Positions 27,362 through 36,360 of a DNA stretch of 64,000 nucleotides are shown in pieces (the first letter of the stretch is position 1; each line of letters opens with the position of its first letter). The translations under genes were made by a program, and so were the position numbers. The notes under the pieces were generated by a model. The model searched no databases. It saw only the letters and a program-made list of their open reading frames with translations, and had not been told where the DNA came from. Source of the DNA: Nitrosomonadaceae bacterium (GTDB lineage: Bacteria; Pseudomonadota; Gammaproteobacteria; Burkholderiales; Nitrosomonadaceae); NCBI GenBank assembly GCA_919902515.1, contig CAKKRD010000018.1:1-64000 (forward strand). The letters run 5' to 3'.

Positions 27362-28639
27362 GTGCCCAATACCGAAGATATTCTCCAGGCTGGCGACAGT
27401 TCCGAAATGATGGAATGCGGTGCGATTCCGCATCAGGCGCCTGCGAACGAATGGTCAGTTCTGGCGATTCTGGTGGGAGTGCATTTCATTCATATCATGG
27501 ATTTCATGATCATGATGCCGTTGGGCCCGCAGTTCATGCGCCTGTTCGAGATCACCCCGCCGCAATTCGGTTTTCTGGTTTCAATTTACACTTTCAGCGC
27601 AGGGCTGTGCGGTTTCTTCGCCGCGTTCGTGATCGATCGTTTTGACCGCAAGACGGTGCTGATCGTGCTGTGCGGCGGCTTTGCCGCTGCCACATTGTTG
27701 TGCGCGCTGGCACCGAACTATCCCATGCTGCTGGCGGCGCGGGCGGTAGCAGGAGCATTCGGCGGGGTGATGGGGGCGGTGGTGTTTTCCATCATCGGCG
27801 ACATCATTCCTGAATACCGCCGCGGTGCCGCCACCGGCACAGTGATGTCGGCCTTTTCCCTGGCAGCGGTGATGGGTTTGCCGATCGGCTTGTTTCTTGC
27901 CAATCTGTCGGACTGGCGCGCGCCGTTCTTTTTTCTGACCGTGCTGGGCGTGTTGATAATCGCCGCCACCTGGTGGGCATTGCCGCCATTACGCGCTCAT
28001 CTTGAGCATCAGCGGGAAAGCAATCCCTTACGGCAGCTCCGCACGATTTTCTTCAACCGCAATCATTTGAACGCATTTGCCCTGATTATCATGCTGATGT
28101 TCGCTGGTTTCTCGGTGATCCCCTTCATCAGTCTCTACATGGTTGCCAATGTGGGGCTGGCGGAAACCGATCTGCCTTACCTCTATTTTTTCGGTGGCCT
28201 GGCGACATTCTTTACCGCACGCTGGATCGGCAGGTATGCCGACCATCACGGTAAGCGCAAGGTGTTTGGCATCATCGCCGTTATCTCCATTGCGCCGATT
28301 CTGCTGGTCACGCATTTGGCGAAAGTGCCAGTGATTCTGGCAATTGGCGCTACCACGCTGTTCATGATTTTTGTCTCGGGGCGCTTCGTACCGGCGATGG
28401 CGCTGATAATTTCCAGTGTGGAACCCCGTTTGCGCGGCAGTTTCATGAGTTTTAATTCCTCGGTGCAGCAGATTGCCGCAGGTTTTGCCTCGCTGATGGC
28501 GGGATCGATCATGGGCAAATCGGCTGCCGGGGAGCTGACCCGTTTTGGCACGGTAGGCATCATTGCCGCTGTCTCGACCATTATTTGTATTTTTCTTACG
28601 GCCAAGCTGCGCTCTGCTGAAGAGAGATCTGTCGAGTGA
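27362..28639 (+). CDS. MFS transporter (DHA1-type drug/sugar efflux)
   Basis: The 425-residue protein has twelve hydrophobic segments and begins at GTG 27362, with AAAGG six bases upstream. The loop 2-3 motif is seen as FVIDRFDRKTVL (about 88-99). The TM5 region, AGAFGGVMGAVVFSIIGD, is typical of proton-driven efflux. The substrate is unknown. Its stop overlaps the start of the DUF3025 gene (GTGA), so the two are co-translated. Confidence 0.85.
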   Translation: MPNTEDILQAGDSSEMMECGAIPHQAPANEWSVLAILVGVHFIHIMDFMIMMPLGPQFMRLFEITPPQFGFLVSIYTFSAGLCGFFAAFVIDRFDRKTVLIVLCGGFAAATLLCALAPNYPMLLAARAVAGAFGGVMGAVVFSIIGDIIPEYRRGAATGTVMSAFSLAAVMGLPIGLFLANLSDWRAPFFFLTVLGVLIIAATWWALPPLRAHLEHQRESNPLRQLRTIFFNRNHLNAFALIIMLMFAGFSVIPFISLYMVANVGLAETDLPYLYFFGGLATFFTARWIGRYADHHGKRKVFGIIAVISIAPILLVTHLAKVPVILAIGATTLFMIFVSGRFVPAMALIISSVEPRLRGSFMSFNSSVQQIAAGFASLMAGSIMGKSAAGELTRFGTVGIIAAVSTIICIFLTAKLRSAEERSVE

Positions 28640-29466
28640 GTTCGCCCGGCTGGACACCGGATTTTCTGCAAGCTTCTGCGCTGTTCGAGCCGCTGCGTCC
28701 GGCAGGAAACGGTCTTGAGCATCTGCATGATTGGCCCGATATCGATGCCCTGGAGCATTTGCGGGATCATGCAGCCGCACCGCCCGTCACTCGCTCCGAT
28801 AAACCGGTGCGCTTTGTCCCTCAGAATGTTGCAGCCCGTGAATTCGCGCAACAGTACGAACCGCGCATCTATCTCGCGGGTGAAGTGCAGACCCGTGCGC
28901 ACAACTTGCATGATCTGTTCAACGCGCTGGTATGGCTCACCTTCCCGCGCGCCAAAGCGGCGCTCAATCAGTTGCACTATCAGGCGCTACTGCAGGAACA
29001 CGGCAATGAAAAAGTGCAGCGCGGCCCGCTACGCGATACAGCAACGCTGTTTGATGAGTCGGGGGTGATCGTGGCGAGCAGCGATGCCGGACTGAGCAAA
29101 TTGCTGCAAGATTTCGAATGGAAGCAATTGTTCTGGCGGCAGCGCGAGGCAGTATGCACTCACATGAAATTTTTCCTGTTCGGCCACGGACTCTATGAGA
29201 AAGCGCTGAAACCGTATACCGGCATGACCGGAAAAGGCATTATCCTTGCGGTGGAACAGGACTTTTTTCACCATCCTCTGGCGCTGCAACTTGCTGCAGC
29301 CGATTCGATGCTGGACAATTTCTTGTTCGGCGGGGCCGCTGCCCCGGTCATTTTATCGCCGGTGCCGGTGCTGGGTTACCCCGGTTGGTCGCCGGACAAT
29401 GCAAATGAGGCCTATTATGACAACAGCCAATATTTCCGTGCGCGCCCGACGCGCGCTGCGGATTAA
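28636..29466 (+). CDS. DUF3025 family protein
   Basis: The 276-residue soluble protein starts at GTG 28636, overlapping the MFS stop by four bases. It has the conserved family run YEPRIYLAGEVQTRAHNLHDLFNALVW, which is His/Asn-rich and may bind a metal. Later pieces are LTFPRAKAALNQLHY, DESGVIVASSD and FFLFGHGLYEKAL. No function is known for the family. It is followed by a glycerophosphodiesterase gene 16 bases on. Confidence 0.8.
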   Translation: MSSPGWTPDFLQASALFEPLRPAGNGLEHLHDWPDIDALEHLRDHAAAPPVTRSDKPVRFVPQNVAAREFAQQYEPRIYLAGEVQTRAHNLHDLFNALVWLTFPRAKAALNQLHYQALLQEHGNEKVQRGPLRDTATLFDESGVIVASSDAGLSKLLQDFEWKQLFWRQREAVCTHMKFFLFGHGLYEKALKPYTGMTGKGIILAVEQDFFHHPLALQLAAADSMLDNFLFGGAAAPVILSPVPVLGYPGWSPDNANEAYYDNSQYFRARPTRAAD

Positions 29467-29482
29467 TGAGAGGAAATAAACC

Positions 29483-30139
29483 ATGCTGGTAATCGCTCAC
29501 CGCGGATTTCATGCTGCAGTTCCCGAAAACACCTTGGCTGCTTTCGAAGCGGCGGTGACGCTGGGAGTGAACGGGATTGAGACTGATGTGCGTATCAGCC
29601 GCGACGGTCTGCCGGTGCTGATCCATAATCGGGTGATTGCATCCGGACAGGCGGTAGCCGATCTTACTCATGACGAAATCGAACAGGTACTCGGACATAA
29701 GGTGCCGACTCTGGACGAGGCGCTGGAGTGTTTTCCCGGCATTCTGTGGAATATCGAGATCAAGACCGCGCAGGCGTTGCCGCTGGTGATCGGCGTGCTG
29801 AAAAAATATCAGGTTGGCCATCGTATTCTCGTCACTTCTTTCCGCCACGATGTGGTGGCGGTTTGCGCATCCTCTCTCGAAATGGACTGCGGCTTGCTGG
29901 TGGCGCACCGGCCGCAGACTCTCGCTTCCCTGCTGGCTGATTGTGAAGACAATCCCAGGATTGACCATATCGTCTGGGATTACAACATCCTGGACGAGGT
30001 CTTGTTGCAGCAGGCTGCTGCGGACGGTTTTCGCAATTTTGTCTATGGCCCGGTGACGCAAGCCGAACATCGCAATTGTCAGGAACTGGGCATCGATGGC
30101 GTGATTACCGATTACCCCCTGCTGGCGCAGGGCGCGTAG
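29483..30139 (+). CDS. Glycerophosphodiester phosphodiesterase
   Basis: The 218-residue cytoplasmic enzyme hydrolyses glycerophosphodiesters to glycerol-3-phosphate and an alcohol. The GDPD signature is complete. It starts with AHRGFHAAVPENTLAAFE (catalytic His and metal-binding Glu), then GIETDVRISRDG, then LIHN with the second His. The C-terminal ELGIDGVITDYP closes the barrel. GAGGAAA lies before the ATG. The protein is short for the family (240-250) but no motif is missing. There is no signal peptide. Confidence 0.9.
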   Translation: MLVIAHRGFHAAVPENTLAAFEAAVTLGVNGIETDVRISRDGLPVLIHNRVIASGQAVADLTHDEIEQVLGHKVPTLDEALECFPGILWNIEIKTAQALPLVIGVLKKYQVGHRILVTSFRHDVVAVCASSLEMDCGLLVAHRPQTLASLLADCEDNPRIDHIVWDYNILDEVLLQQAAADGFRNFVYGPVTQAEHRNCQELGIDGVITDYPLLAQGA

Positions 30140-30230
30140 CATTGTAAGCAATTCCTGCCACATTCTTGCTGTGAACGATAACACGTGTTCATAGTCAAAA
30201 TTTCCAGTTCCCACAAAGAAGAGGATGGCC

Positions 30231-30764
30231 ATGAAGCGACGCACCTTATTGCAAAGTCTTGTCGCGTTGGCTGCACTACCGCTGATCTCGATGTGCTCGC
30301 GCGCCAAGGAAATTGCAAGTACTCCCGGTACCCCCGGTGCGATTACGGTCACGCCCCTGAACAAGCCACATGAGGCATGGCGCAAGTTGGTCTCGGCTGA
30401 GGCCTACCAGGTGCTGTTCGAAGAGGATACTGAGCGCCCGTGGAGCAGCGTACTGAATTACGAGGATCGCGATGGCACTTTCATTTGCGCTGCATGTTAT
30501 CTGCCGTTGTTTGAGAGCGTGTATAAGTATGAAAGCAGCACAGGCTGGCCCAGTTTTACCCAGCCCATTGCAGGGCACATGGGGACCAAGCGCGACTTCA
30601 AGATGATCCTGCCGCGCACCGAGTACCATTGCTTGCGCTGCGGCGGTCACCAAGGTCATGTGTTTAGCGACGGACCGCCGCCGCGCGGAGAACGCTGGTG
30701 CAACAACGGCCTGGCGCTGCGATTCGTACCGCAAGATGAACAACTGCCGGCACTCAGGAGTTGA
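30231..30764 (+). CDS. msrB: Exported methionine-R-sulfoxide reductase MsrB
   Basis: The product is about 177 residues from the ATG at 30231, which has AAGAGG at good spacing (ATG 30225 is an alternative). KRRTLLQSLVALAALPLISMC is a signal sequence, possibly Tat-dependent with a lipobox-like end. The SelR domain covers about 40-170. It has zinc CxxC pairs CAAC and CLRC, the STGWPSF motif, and catalytic Cys in GERWCNNGLALRF (usual form RYCxNSxSLxF). It reduces methionine-R-sulfoxide in envelope proteins. The msrA start is 9 bases past its stop. Confidence 0.88.
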   Translation: MKRRTLLQSLVALAALPLISMCSRAKEIASTPGTPGAITVTPLNKPHEAWRKLVSAEAYQVLFEEDTERPWSSVLNYEDRDGTFICAACYLPLFESVYKYESSTGWPSFTQPIAGHMGTKRDFKMILPRTEYHCLRCGGHQGHVFSDGPPPRGERWCNNGLALRFVPQDEQLPALRS

Positions 30765-30772
30765 AGGAGTCG

Positions 30773-31462
30773 ATGATGATGACCTACAGCCCGTCGATAT
30801 TCCACCAAGCGGTTCACCGTGCCGCACTCATCGTTGCAGTGTTGTTGCTGGCCATGCTTGCTGCATGCCAGCAGTCAAATGCACAAAATAGGTCCGCAGC
30901 CGCTAGCCAGCCGACTCATTCAGCGCGAGCAGCATCTATGGGCATTGCCACCTTTGCCGGTGGTTGCTTCTGGTGCACTGAGGCGGATTTTGACAAGGTG
31001 CCGGGCGTGGTATCCACCACATCCGGTTATATCGGCGGCACGGTGGCCAATCCAACCTACAAACAGGTGTCCGCCGGCAAGACTGGCCATATCGAAGCGG
31101 TGCAGGTGCGCTTTGACCCTGCCAAGACCAGTTACGCCAAGCTGTTGGCCGCATTCTGGCCGACGATTGATCCGCTCACACCCAACCGCCAATTCTGCGA
31201 TGGTGGCCCGCAATACCGTAGCGCGATCTTCTATCACGATGCCGATCAACGGCAGCAGGCCGAAACATCCATGGCAGCGCTGGCAGCCTCAGGCCGTTTC
31301 ACTCAGCCGATCGTGACCGAGTTGCTGCCTGCCACGGAGTTTTATCCAGCGGAGGAATACCACCAGGATTATTACCTCAAGAATCCGGTCCGTTATGCAT
31401 ACTACCGTGGCAGTTGTGGTCGCGATGCGCGCCTGGAAGAGGTGTGGGGTAAAAAGAACTGA
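30773..31462 (+). CDS. msrA: Exported methionine-S-sulfoxide reductase MsrA
   Basis: The protein is about 229 residues; three ATG codons in a row (30773, 30776, 30779) follow AAGGAG and any may be used. A lipoprotein signal ends at AMLAAC. The MsrA domain has catalytic Cys in GGCFWCTE, then SGYIGG, GHIEAVQV and the YHQDYYLKNP end. Both stereoisomer-specific reductases are exported and encoded together. This suggests repair of oxidised methionine outside the cytoplasm, where they would need an electron donor not encoded here. Confidence 0.9.
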   Translation: MMMTYSPSIFHQAVHRAALIVAVLLLAMLAACQQSNAQNRSAAASQPTHSARAASMGIATFAGGCFWCTEADFDKVPGVVSTTSGYIGGTVANPTYKQVSAGKTGHIEAVQVRFDPAKTSYAKLLAAFWPTIDPLTPNRQFCDGGPQYRSAIFYHDADQRQQAETSMAALAASGRFTQPIVTELLPATEFYPAEEYHQDYYLKNPVRYAYYRGSCGRDARLEEVWGKKN

Positions 31463-31524
31463 GGATTTTCCCACTACAGCCAGTGTCGTTCGCTGCGGCA
31501 AAGGCGCCCAAAGTGAAATTAGCG

Positions 31525-31698
31525 TCATAGCTGCATTAAATCTGAGAGACTGGGTGGATCAATAGTTGAACCCAGTTGCCATACCGCGTCTGCCAGGAGT
31601 CCAGCCAGTCGGTATCCTTCAATCAACCAGTCGCAGTTTCCGCTTGATGGATTGAGATAGCCACTGTGTAATTTCTTTGCAGGAGCAGATGACGCCAT
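31525..31698 (-). CDS. Small hypothetical protein, 57 residues
   Basis: A short open frame with a strong AGGAAAGGGAA ribosome site directly before the ATG at 31698 reads MASSAPAKKLHSGYLNPSSG and continues to MQL. It includes a Trp-rich and Leu/Ala-rich amphipathic stretch (CDWLIEGYRLAGLLADAVWQ). No family is recognised. It fills most of the otherwise empty 347-base gap between msrA and the flavoprotein gene, on the opposite strand to both. The gap's remainder shows nothing else. Confidence 0.45.
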   Translation of the reverse strand: MASSAPAKKLHSGYLNPSSGNCDWLIEGYRLAGLLADAVWQLGSTIDPPSLSDLMQL

Positions 31699-31809
31699 TT
31701 CCCTTTCCTGATTCTGGTTTATAAGGCCGTCATCCCATTGTAAGGAGTTGCTGCAGTGCGCGACTAAACTTGAAATGCCATTGAAACGTAGTCTGCGAAC
31801 GGATTTTTC

Positions 31810-33240
31810 ATGAGTAAACCTGAATATGATTTATGCGTGATCGGTGCTGGCTCCGCCGGCTTGGTGGCGGCTGCCGGCGCAGCCGCGATCGGAGCGAAAG
31901 TAGTGCTGGTGGAAAAGCACAAGATGGGCGGCGACTGTCTCAACTACGGTTGTGTGCCGAGCAAGGCCTTGCTGCACAGCGCCAAGGTGGCGCAGACCCT
32001 GCGCTCAGCCGCCGCCGCCGGGATTGATGCGCATCTGCCTGAGATCGACCTGGCACGCGTCATGCAGCGGGTGCGTTCGGTAATCCAAACCATAGAGCCG
32101 CATGACAGCCCGGAACGCTTTCGCAGCCTGGGTGTAGAAGTGATTTTCGGTGCTGGCAAGTTTACCGGCCCGCAAGGGTTTGAAGTTAACGGCCGGACAC
32201 TTTCTGCGCGAAAATACATTATTGCCACCGGTTCACGCCCCGCTGTCCCCGATATTCCTGGTCTCAACAGTGTGCCTTATCTCACCAATGAGACCATATT
32301 TGATCTGGCTGAATCAATACCGCGTCTAATTGTGCTGGGGAGCGGGCCGATAGGAGTGGAACTTGCACAGGCATTTACCCGTCTTGGCAGCCAGGTGCTT
32401 CTGGTCGATTTTCAGCAACGTATCCTCAAGAATGAGGATCAGGAATTGGCGGCGGTAGTCGAGGCACGGCTTCGGCATGAAGGGGCGGCCCTGCATCTGG
32501 GTGCTACCCCGCTCCGTTTTGAGGGCGAGGCCGGGCGTATCCGGCTGTTGATCAAAACAACAGATGGTATGGAGCAATGGCTGGAAGGCAGTCATCTGCT
32601 GGTGGCTGCCGGTCGTCGCGCCAACATTGAAAATCTGGGGCTGGCAGCAGCCGGGGTGCAGGTGAGCAACGGACGCATTGTCACCGATAAACGTCTGCGC
32701 ACTGCCAACAGCGATATTTACGCATGCGGTGACGTAGTTGGACCCTATCAGTTCACCCATATGGCAGAGCATCATGCCGGCATAGCGTTGCGCGGCGCAT
32801 TATTCCACCTGCCCGCCGGGATCGAGGAACACGTCATCCCCTGGTGCACTTTTTCTGACCCGGAGTTGGCACGTGTTGGTCTGTCCGAGACAGAGGCTAA
32901 AGCACAAGGCATCAGCTACCAGGCTTATACTTTCCCGTTCAAGGAAATTGATCGCGCTATTACCGACGGCGAGACCGCGGGATTAGCCAAGATACTCGTT
33001 GCACCCAATGGCAAACTGCTGGGTGCAGCCATTGTCGGGCCGAATGCGGGCGAGCTGATCCATGAGTATGTCCTGGCACTGGCAAAGAACATGAAAGTGA
33101 GTGATCTTGCCAGTATGATTCATATCTATCCGACATTGGCACAAATCAATCGCCAGGTCGCCAATCAGCAATTCAAGTCCAGGCTGACGCCAACGGCCAG
33201 ACGCTGGATAAAATTTTTATTTAAATTAAGAGGCGGCTGA
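31810..33240 (+). CDS. FAD-dependent pyridine nucleotide-disulfide oxidoreductase (MerA/Lpd-like)
   Basis: The 476-residue flavoprotein has an N-terminal FAD site GAGSAGLVAAAGAAAIG and a redox pair Cys43/Cys48 in GGDCLNYGCVPSK. An NAD(P) site GSGPIGVELAQAF lies near 178-190, and a second FAD motif is NSDIYACGDVVGP. The C-terminal dimer domain ends in HIYPTLAQI. The catalytic HxHPTxxE of lipoamide dehydrogenase has become HIYPTLAQ, and the C-terminal vicinal cysteines and HMA domain of mercuric reductase are absent. Its substrate therefore differs from both. A VTT membrane-protein gene follows, a pairing seen in many bacteria. Confidence 0.82.
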   Translation: MSKPEYDLCVIGAGSAGLVAAAGAAAIGAKVVLVEKHKMGGDCLNYGCVPSKALLHSAKVAQTLRSAAAAGIDAHLPEIDLARVMQRVRSVIQTIEPHDSPERFRSLGVEVIFGAGKFTGPQGFEVNGRTLSARKYIIATGSRPAVPDIPGLNSVPYLTNETIFDLAESIPRLIVLGSGPIGVELAQAFTRLGSQVLLVDFQQRILKNEDQELAAVVEARLRHEGAALHLGATPLRFEGEAGRIRLLIKTTDGMEQWLEGSHLLVAAGRRANIENLGLAAAGVQVSNGRIVTDKRLRTANSDIYACGDVVGPYQFTHMAEHHAGIALRGALFHLPAGIEEHVIPWCTFSDPELARVGLSETEAKAQGISYQAYTFPFKEIDRAITDGETAGLAKILVAPNGKLLGAAIVGPNAGELIHEYVLALAKNMKVSDLASMIHIYPTLAQINRQVANQQFKSRLTPTARRWIKFLFKLRGG

Positions 33241-33337
33241 TGAAGCTGCCACAATCAATTAGCGTACGAGGCTTCGTTCGCAACGCTGTGGCGAAGGCTT
33301 ACCCGATTTACTATTCTGAACTGGCATGAGACCGTCA

Positions 33338-34126
33338 ATGACAAATGAGGCTCCTAGCGGCAATCGCTGGCTTAAGGCGCTGATCGCGCTACTGTTCGGC
33401 GGCGGACTGGTGGCTTTTTTCGCCCTGGATGGCCAGCACTACCTTAACCTTGAAATGCTGCAACAGAACCGTGACGCGCTGCTGGCATACACTCACGCGA
33501 ATTACTGGACAATGCTGGTGATCGCGGTGGCGGTGTACGTTATCGCGATTGCACTCAGCGTGCCTGGTGGCGTGCTGTTATCGCTGGCCATGGGTTTCCT
33601 GTTCGGGCGCTGGGTAGGCACGGGGTTGATTCTTGTCGGTGCTACGATCGGCGCAACTATGGTGTTTCTTGCCGCGCGTTATTTGTTTGCCGATGCCGCA
33701 CGCCAGCGGATGGGCAGCAGATTGCGTGAATTAAGCGATGGCTTCACGCATGACGCATTCAACTATCTGCTGTTCCTGCGGCTGGTACCGCTGTTCCCGT
33801 TCTGGCTGGTGAACCTGGCACCGGCTTTTACTGGTATTCGTCTGTCCACCTACATCGCGGCAACTGGTATTGGCATCATTCCTGGCGCATTTGTATTCGC
33901 CAATCTCGGGCAGTCGCTGGGACACATTCAATCCATGGCGCAACTGGTTTCGCCAGAGACGCTGGGTGCGCTGGCGCTGCTTGGTATGCTGGCGCTGGTG
34001 CCAGTACTGGCAAAAAAACTGATGCGCAGGAAGGATCGATCCATAAATAACGATAGCCACGAATCCAATGCTGTCCCCCTTGTCGGTGATCAGAATGATA
34101 GTCACCAGCACAAGCAACCGCTATGA
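33338..34126 (+). CDS. TVP38/TMEM64-type (VTT, DedA-like) membrane protein
   Basis: The protein is about 262 residues with six hydrophobic segments. ATG 33326 is an alternative start. The VTT/SNARE-associated core runs from about 60 to 200. It has SVPGGVLLSLAMGFLFGRWVG, GATIGATMVFLAARYLFAD and RLVPLFPFWLVNLAPA, with the family's buried Arg and Pro pair. The tail is polar and His-rich (NDSHQHKQPL). Members move lipids or ions across the membrane. It lies between the flavoprotein and the ArsS-like gene in one unit. Confidence 0.82.
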   Translation: MTNEAPSGNRWLKALIALLFGGGLVAFFALDGQHYLNLEMLQQNRDALLAYTHANYWTMLVIAVAVYVIAIALSVPGGVLLSLAMGFLFGRWVGTGLILVGATIGATMVFLAARYLFADAARQRMGSRLRELSDGFTHDAFNYLLFLRLVPLFPFWLVNLAPAFTGIRLSTYIAATGIGIIPGAFVFANLGQSLGHIQSMAQLVSPETLGALALLGMLALVPVLAKKLMRRKDRSINNDSHESNAVPLVGDQNDSHQHKQPL

Positions 34127-34146
34127 AAAACTTTGAGGGATAAGAC

Positions 34147-35109
34147 ATGCACGCCACTCTGCCTTTACTGCAAGTGAGTGATTTTCCGCCTATCCGCCGC
34201 GCGCAGCTTGAGACATTACAGGTCAATCTCGGTTACCTGTGCAATCAGACCTGTGTGCATTGCCATGTGGATGCAGGTCCCAAGCGTACCGAGGTAATGA
34301 CGCTTGCAACCGTGGATCAGGTACTCGCATTTCTGCGTGCGCAGCCGCAAGTAAGTACGCTCGATCTGACTGGTGGCGCTCCTGAAATGAACCCGCATTT
34401 CCGCTATCTGGTGGAACAAGCGCGGACTCTGGATGTGCGTGTCAGCGACCGCTGCAACCTCACCATTCTGGAGCAGCCTGGTTACGAATATCTTGTAGAG
34501 TTTCTTGCATCTCAGCAGGTCGAAGTTGTCGCTTCGCTGCCGTGTTATCTGGAAGATAACGTCAATCGACAGCGCGGCAATGGCGTGTTTGATGCCAGTA
34601 TCCGCGGATTGCACCGGCTTAACGCGCTAGGCTATGGCTTGTCCGGCAGCAATCTCAGCCTCAACCTGGTTTTCAATCCGCAAGGACCGGCATTGCCGCC
34701 ACCCCAGCCATGTTTGGAAGCGGCCTACCGCGAACACCTGGGCAATCTCGGCATTGCCTTCAATCATCTGTTTACGCTGGTCAATATGCCCATCGCCCGC
34801 TTTGGCAGTATGCTGGTGAGCAAAGGTCAGTTCGCGCCCTATATGCGCCTGTTGCGGGATGCCCACCGTGCAGAGAATCTCGATACTGTGATGTGCCGCA
34901 GCCTGCTCAGTGTGGATTGGCAGGGTTATGTCTACGACTGCGACTTCAACCAGATGCTGGGTCTGCCGCTAGGCGGCGGGAGCAAGGCGCGTACGCATCT
35001 TACCGACCTGCTGATCCAGGATCTGTGTGACCAACCGGTCACTGTTGCCGACCATTGCTATGGCTGTACTGCTGGACAAGGCAGCAGTTGTGGTGGCGCA
35101 CTGATTTAG
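34147..35109 (+). CDS. arsS: ArsS-like radical SAM enzyme (arsenosugar biosynthesis type)
   Basis: The 320-residue protein has the radical SAM [4Fe-4S] motif CxxxCxxC at Cys32, Cys36 and Cys39 (LCNQTCVHCH), followed by DLTGGAPEMNP. The C-terminal Cys-rich domain (CRSLLSVDWQGYVYDCDF, then CDQPVTVADHCYGCTAGQGSSCGG) fits the radical SAM/Cys-rich family to which ArsS belongs. Known ArsS adenosylates dimethylarsenite through a 5'-deoxyadenosyl radical. The ArsM-like gene follows 60 bases on, which supports the call. Selenium-linked roles proposed for the family cannot be excluded. Confidence 0.82.
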   Translation: MHATLPLLQVSDFPPIRRAQLETLQVNLGYLCNQTCVHCHVDAGPKRTEVMTLATVDQVLAFLRAQPQVSTLDLTGGAPEMNPHFRYLVEQARTLDVRVSDRCNLTILEQPGYEYLVEFLASQQVEVVASLPCYLEDNVNRQRGNGVFDASIRGLHRLNALGYGLSGSNLSLNLVFNPQGPALPPPQPCLEAAYREHLGNLGIAFNHLFTLVNMPIARFGSMLVSKGQFAPYMRLLRDAHRAENLDTVMCRSLLSVDWQGYVYDCDFNQMLGLPLGGGSKARTHLTDLLIQDLCDQPVTVADHCYGCTAGQGSSCGGALI

Positions 35110-35169
35110 TTTGGTAGCATGGGTGCAAACATCTGTGCGACATATCATCCCAATACAAGGAGAAATTAA

Positions 35170-36291
35170 ATGAATACCCATGAAAGTATACTGGACCGAT
35201 ATTCCGATGCCGCCAAAGCGTGTGAAGAAGCCTTGTGCTGCCCGGTGGATTATGACAAAAGCTTGCTGGCGATGCTGCCGCAGGAGATTATCGAAAAAGA
35301 TTACGGTTGCGGTGACCCGTCGCGTTACGTGCAGCCGGGCGATACCGTTCTTGACCTTGGCTCCGGTTCTGGAAAAATCTGTTACATGGCGGCGTATCTG
35401 GTGGGCGCAGCCGGACGGGTAATCGGTGTCGATATGAATGATGACATGTTGGCGCTGGCGCGTAAGTATCAGCCAGAAATGGCGCAGAAATTTGGCAGCG
35501 ACCGTGTGCGTTTTGTCAAAGGCTACATCCATGACCTCGCGCTGGATCTCGCGGCAGTGGATCAACACCTGGCCGGGCAGCCTGTTACTTCCGCCATGGG
35601 CCTGGCCAAGCTGAAGATGTGGCAGGCGCGGCAGCGCGTCAGCCAGCCGCTGATCGCCGATGCCTCGGTTGACTTGGTTATTTCCAATTGTGTGCTCAAT
35701 CTGGTGGACGATGCCGCCAAGCCGCAGATGATGCAGGAGATATTTCGCGTGCTCAGGCCGGGGGGGCGCATCGCCATTTCCGATATCGTCGCCGATGAAG
35801 ATGTGCCGCATCACCTCAAGACTGATGCCGAGCTGTGGAGTGGCTGCATCTCCGGCGCCTTTGGCGAGCACGAGTTTGTGCAGGCATTTGTCAATGCCGG
35901 TTTCCAGGCCGTGCGGATTGATAAATGGGGCGCTGAAGCCTGGCAGATTGTCGAAGGTATCGAATTTCGCTCAGTGACGATAACCGCCGTCAAACCTGAA
36001 GGCGGCGAATGCCTGGACTACGGCCATGCCGTCATTTACCGCGGCCCCTTTGCTGAGGTACGCGATGAAGAGGGCCACATCTTTCCGCGCGGCGAGCGTA
36101 TCGCGGTATGTGCCCGTACTTATAAGACGCTCACTCAAGGGCTGCACCAGGACAATTTCCTCGGCATTGCCCCGGCCACGCTCGGCGAGCCGAAAACCTG
36201 GTGCGCACCGCATGGCACGCGTCGACCGGCAACCGTCACTAAAGGTGGTACGTTTCATGCCACCTGCAACACTGATTCAGATTGCTGCTGA
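35170..36291 (+). CDS. arsM: ArsM-like arsenite methyltransferase with C-terminal extension
   Basis: The 373-residue protein has the SAM site TVLDLGSGSGKICYMAAYL (about 59-77). It keeps the cysteines expected of As(III) methyltransferases: Cys47 in KDYGCGD, Cys174 in SNCVLNL and Cys226 in SGCISGAF. A CC pair lies at 23-24 (EALCCP), and the tail ends in CNTDSDCC. The C-terminal 100 residues exceed the minimal ArsM. GGAG lies before the ATG. The likely reaction is stepwise methylation of As(III) using SAM, feeding the ArsS-like enzyme next to it. Confidence 0.82.
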   Translation: MNTHESILDRYSDAAKACEEALCCPVDYDKSLLAMLPQEIIEKDYGCGDPSRYVQPGDTVLDLGSGSGKICYMAAYLVGAAGRVIGVDMNDDMLALARKYQPEMAQKFGSDRVRFVKGYIHDLALDLAAVDQHLAGQPVTSAMGLAKLKMWQARQRVSQPLIADASVDLVISNCVLNLVDDAAKPQMMQEIFRVLRPGGRIAISDIVADEDVPHHLKTDAELWSGCISGAFGEHEFVQAFVNAGFQAVRIDKWGAEAWQIVEGIEFRSVTITAVKPEGGECLDYGHAVIYRGPFAEVRDEEGHIFPRGERIAVCARTYKTLTQGLHQDNFLGIAPATLGEPKTWCAPHGTRRPATVTKGGTFHATCNTDSDCC

Positions 36292-36360
36292 CGACATGAA
36301 AAAACTCGCAGGCTTGCCGATGCACTGGCTGATATGGCGCCGCCATGTGTCTCGCTGGCC

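Noticed and set aside
28028-28977. Minus-strand frames under the MFS and DUF3025 genes
   Set aside because: Shadow frames of clear genes; no motif or ribosome site.
29348-30385. 345-codon minus-strand frame across the glycerophosphodiesterase gene
   Set aside because: Covers three plus-strand genes with clear motifs; composition is not protein-like.
31810-33240. Mercuric reductase
   Set aside because: The N-terminal HMA domain and the C-terminal Cys pair are absent; only the general flavoprotein disulfide reductase fold is supported.
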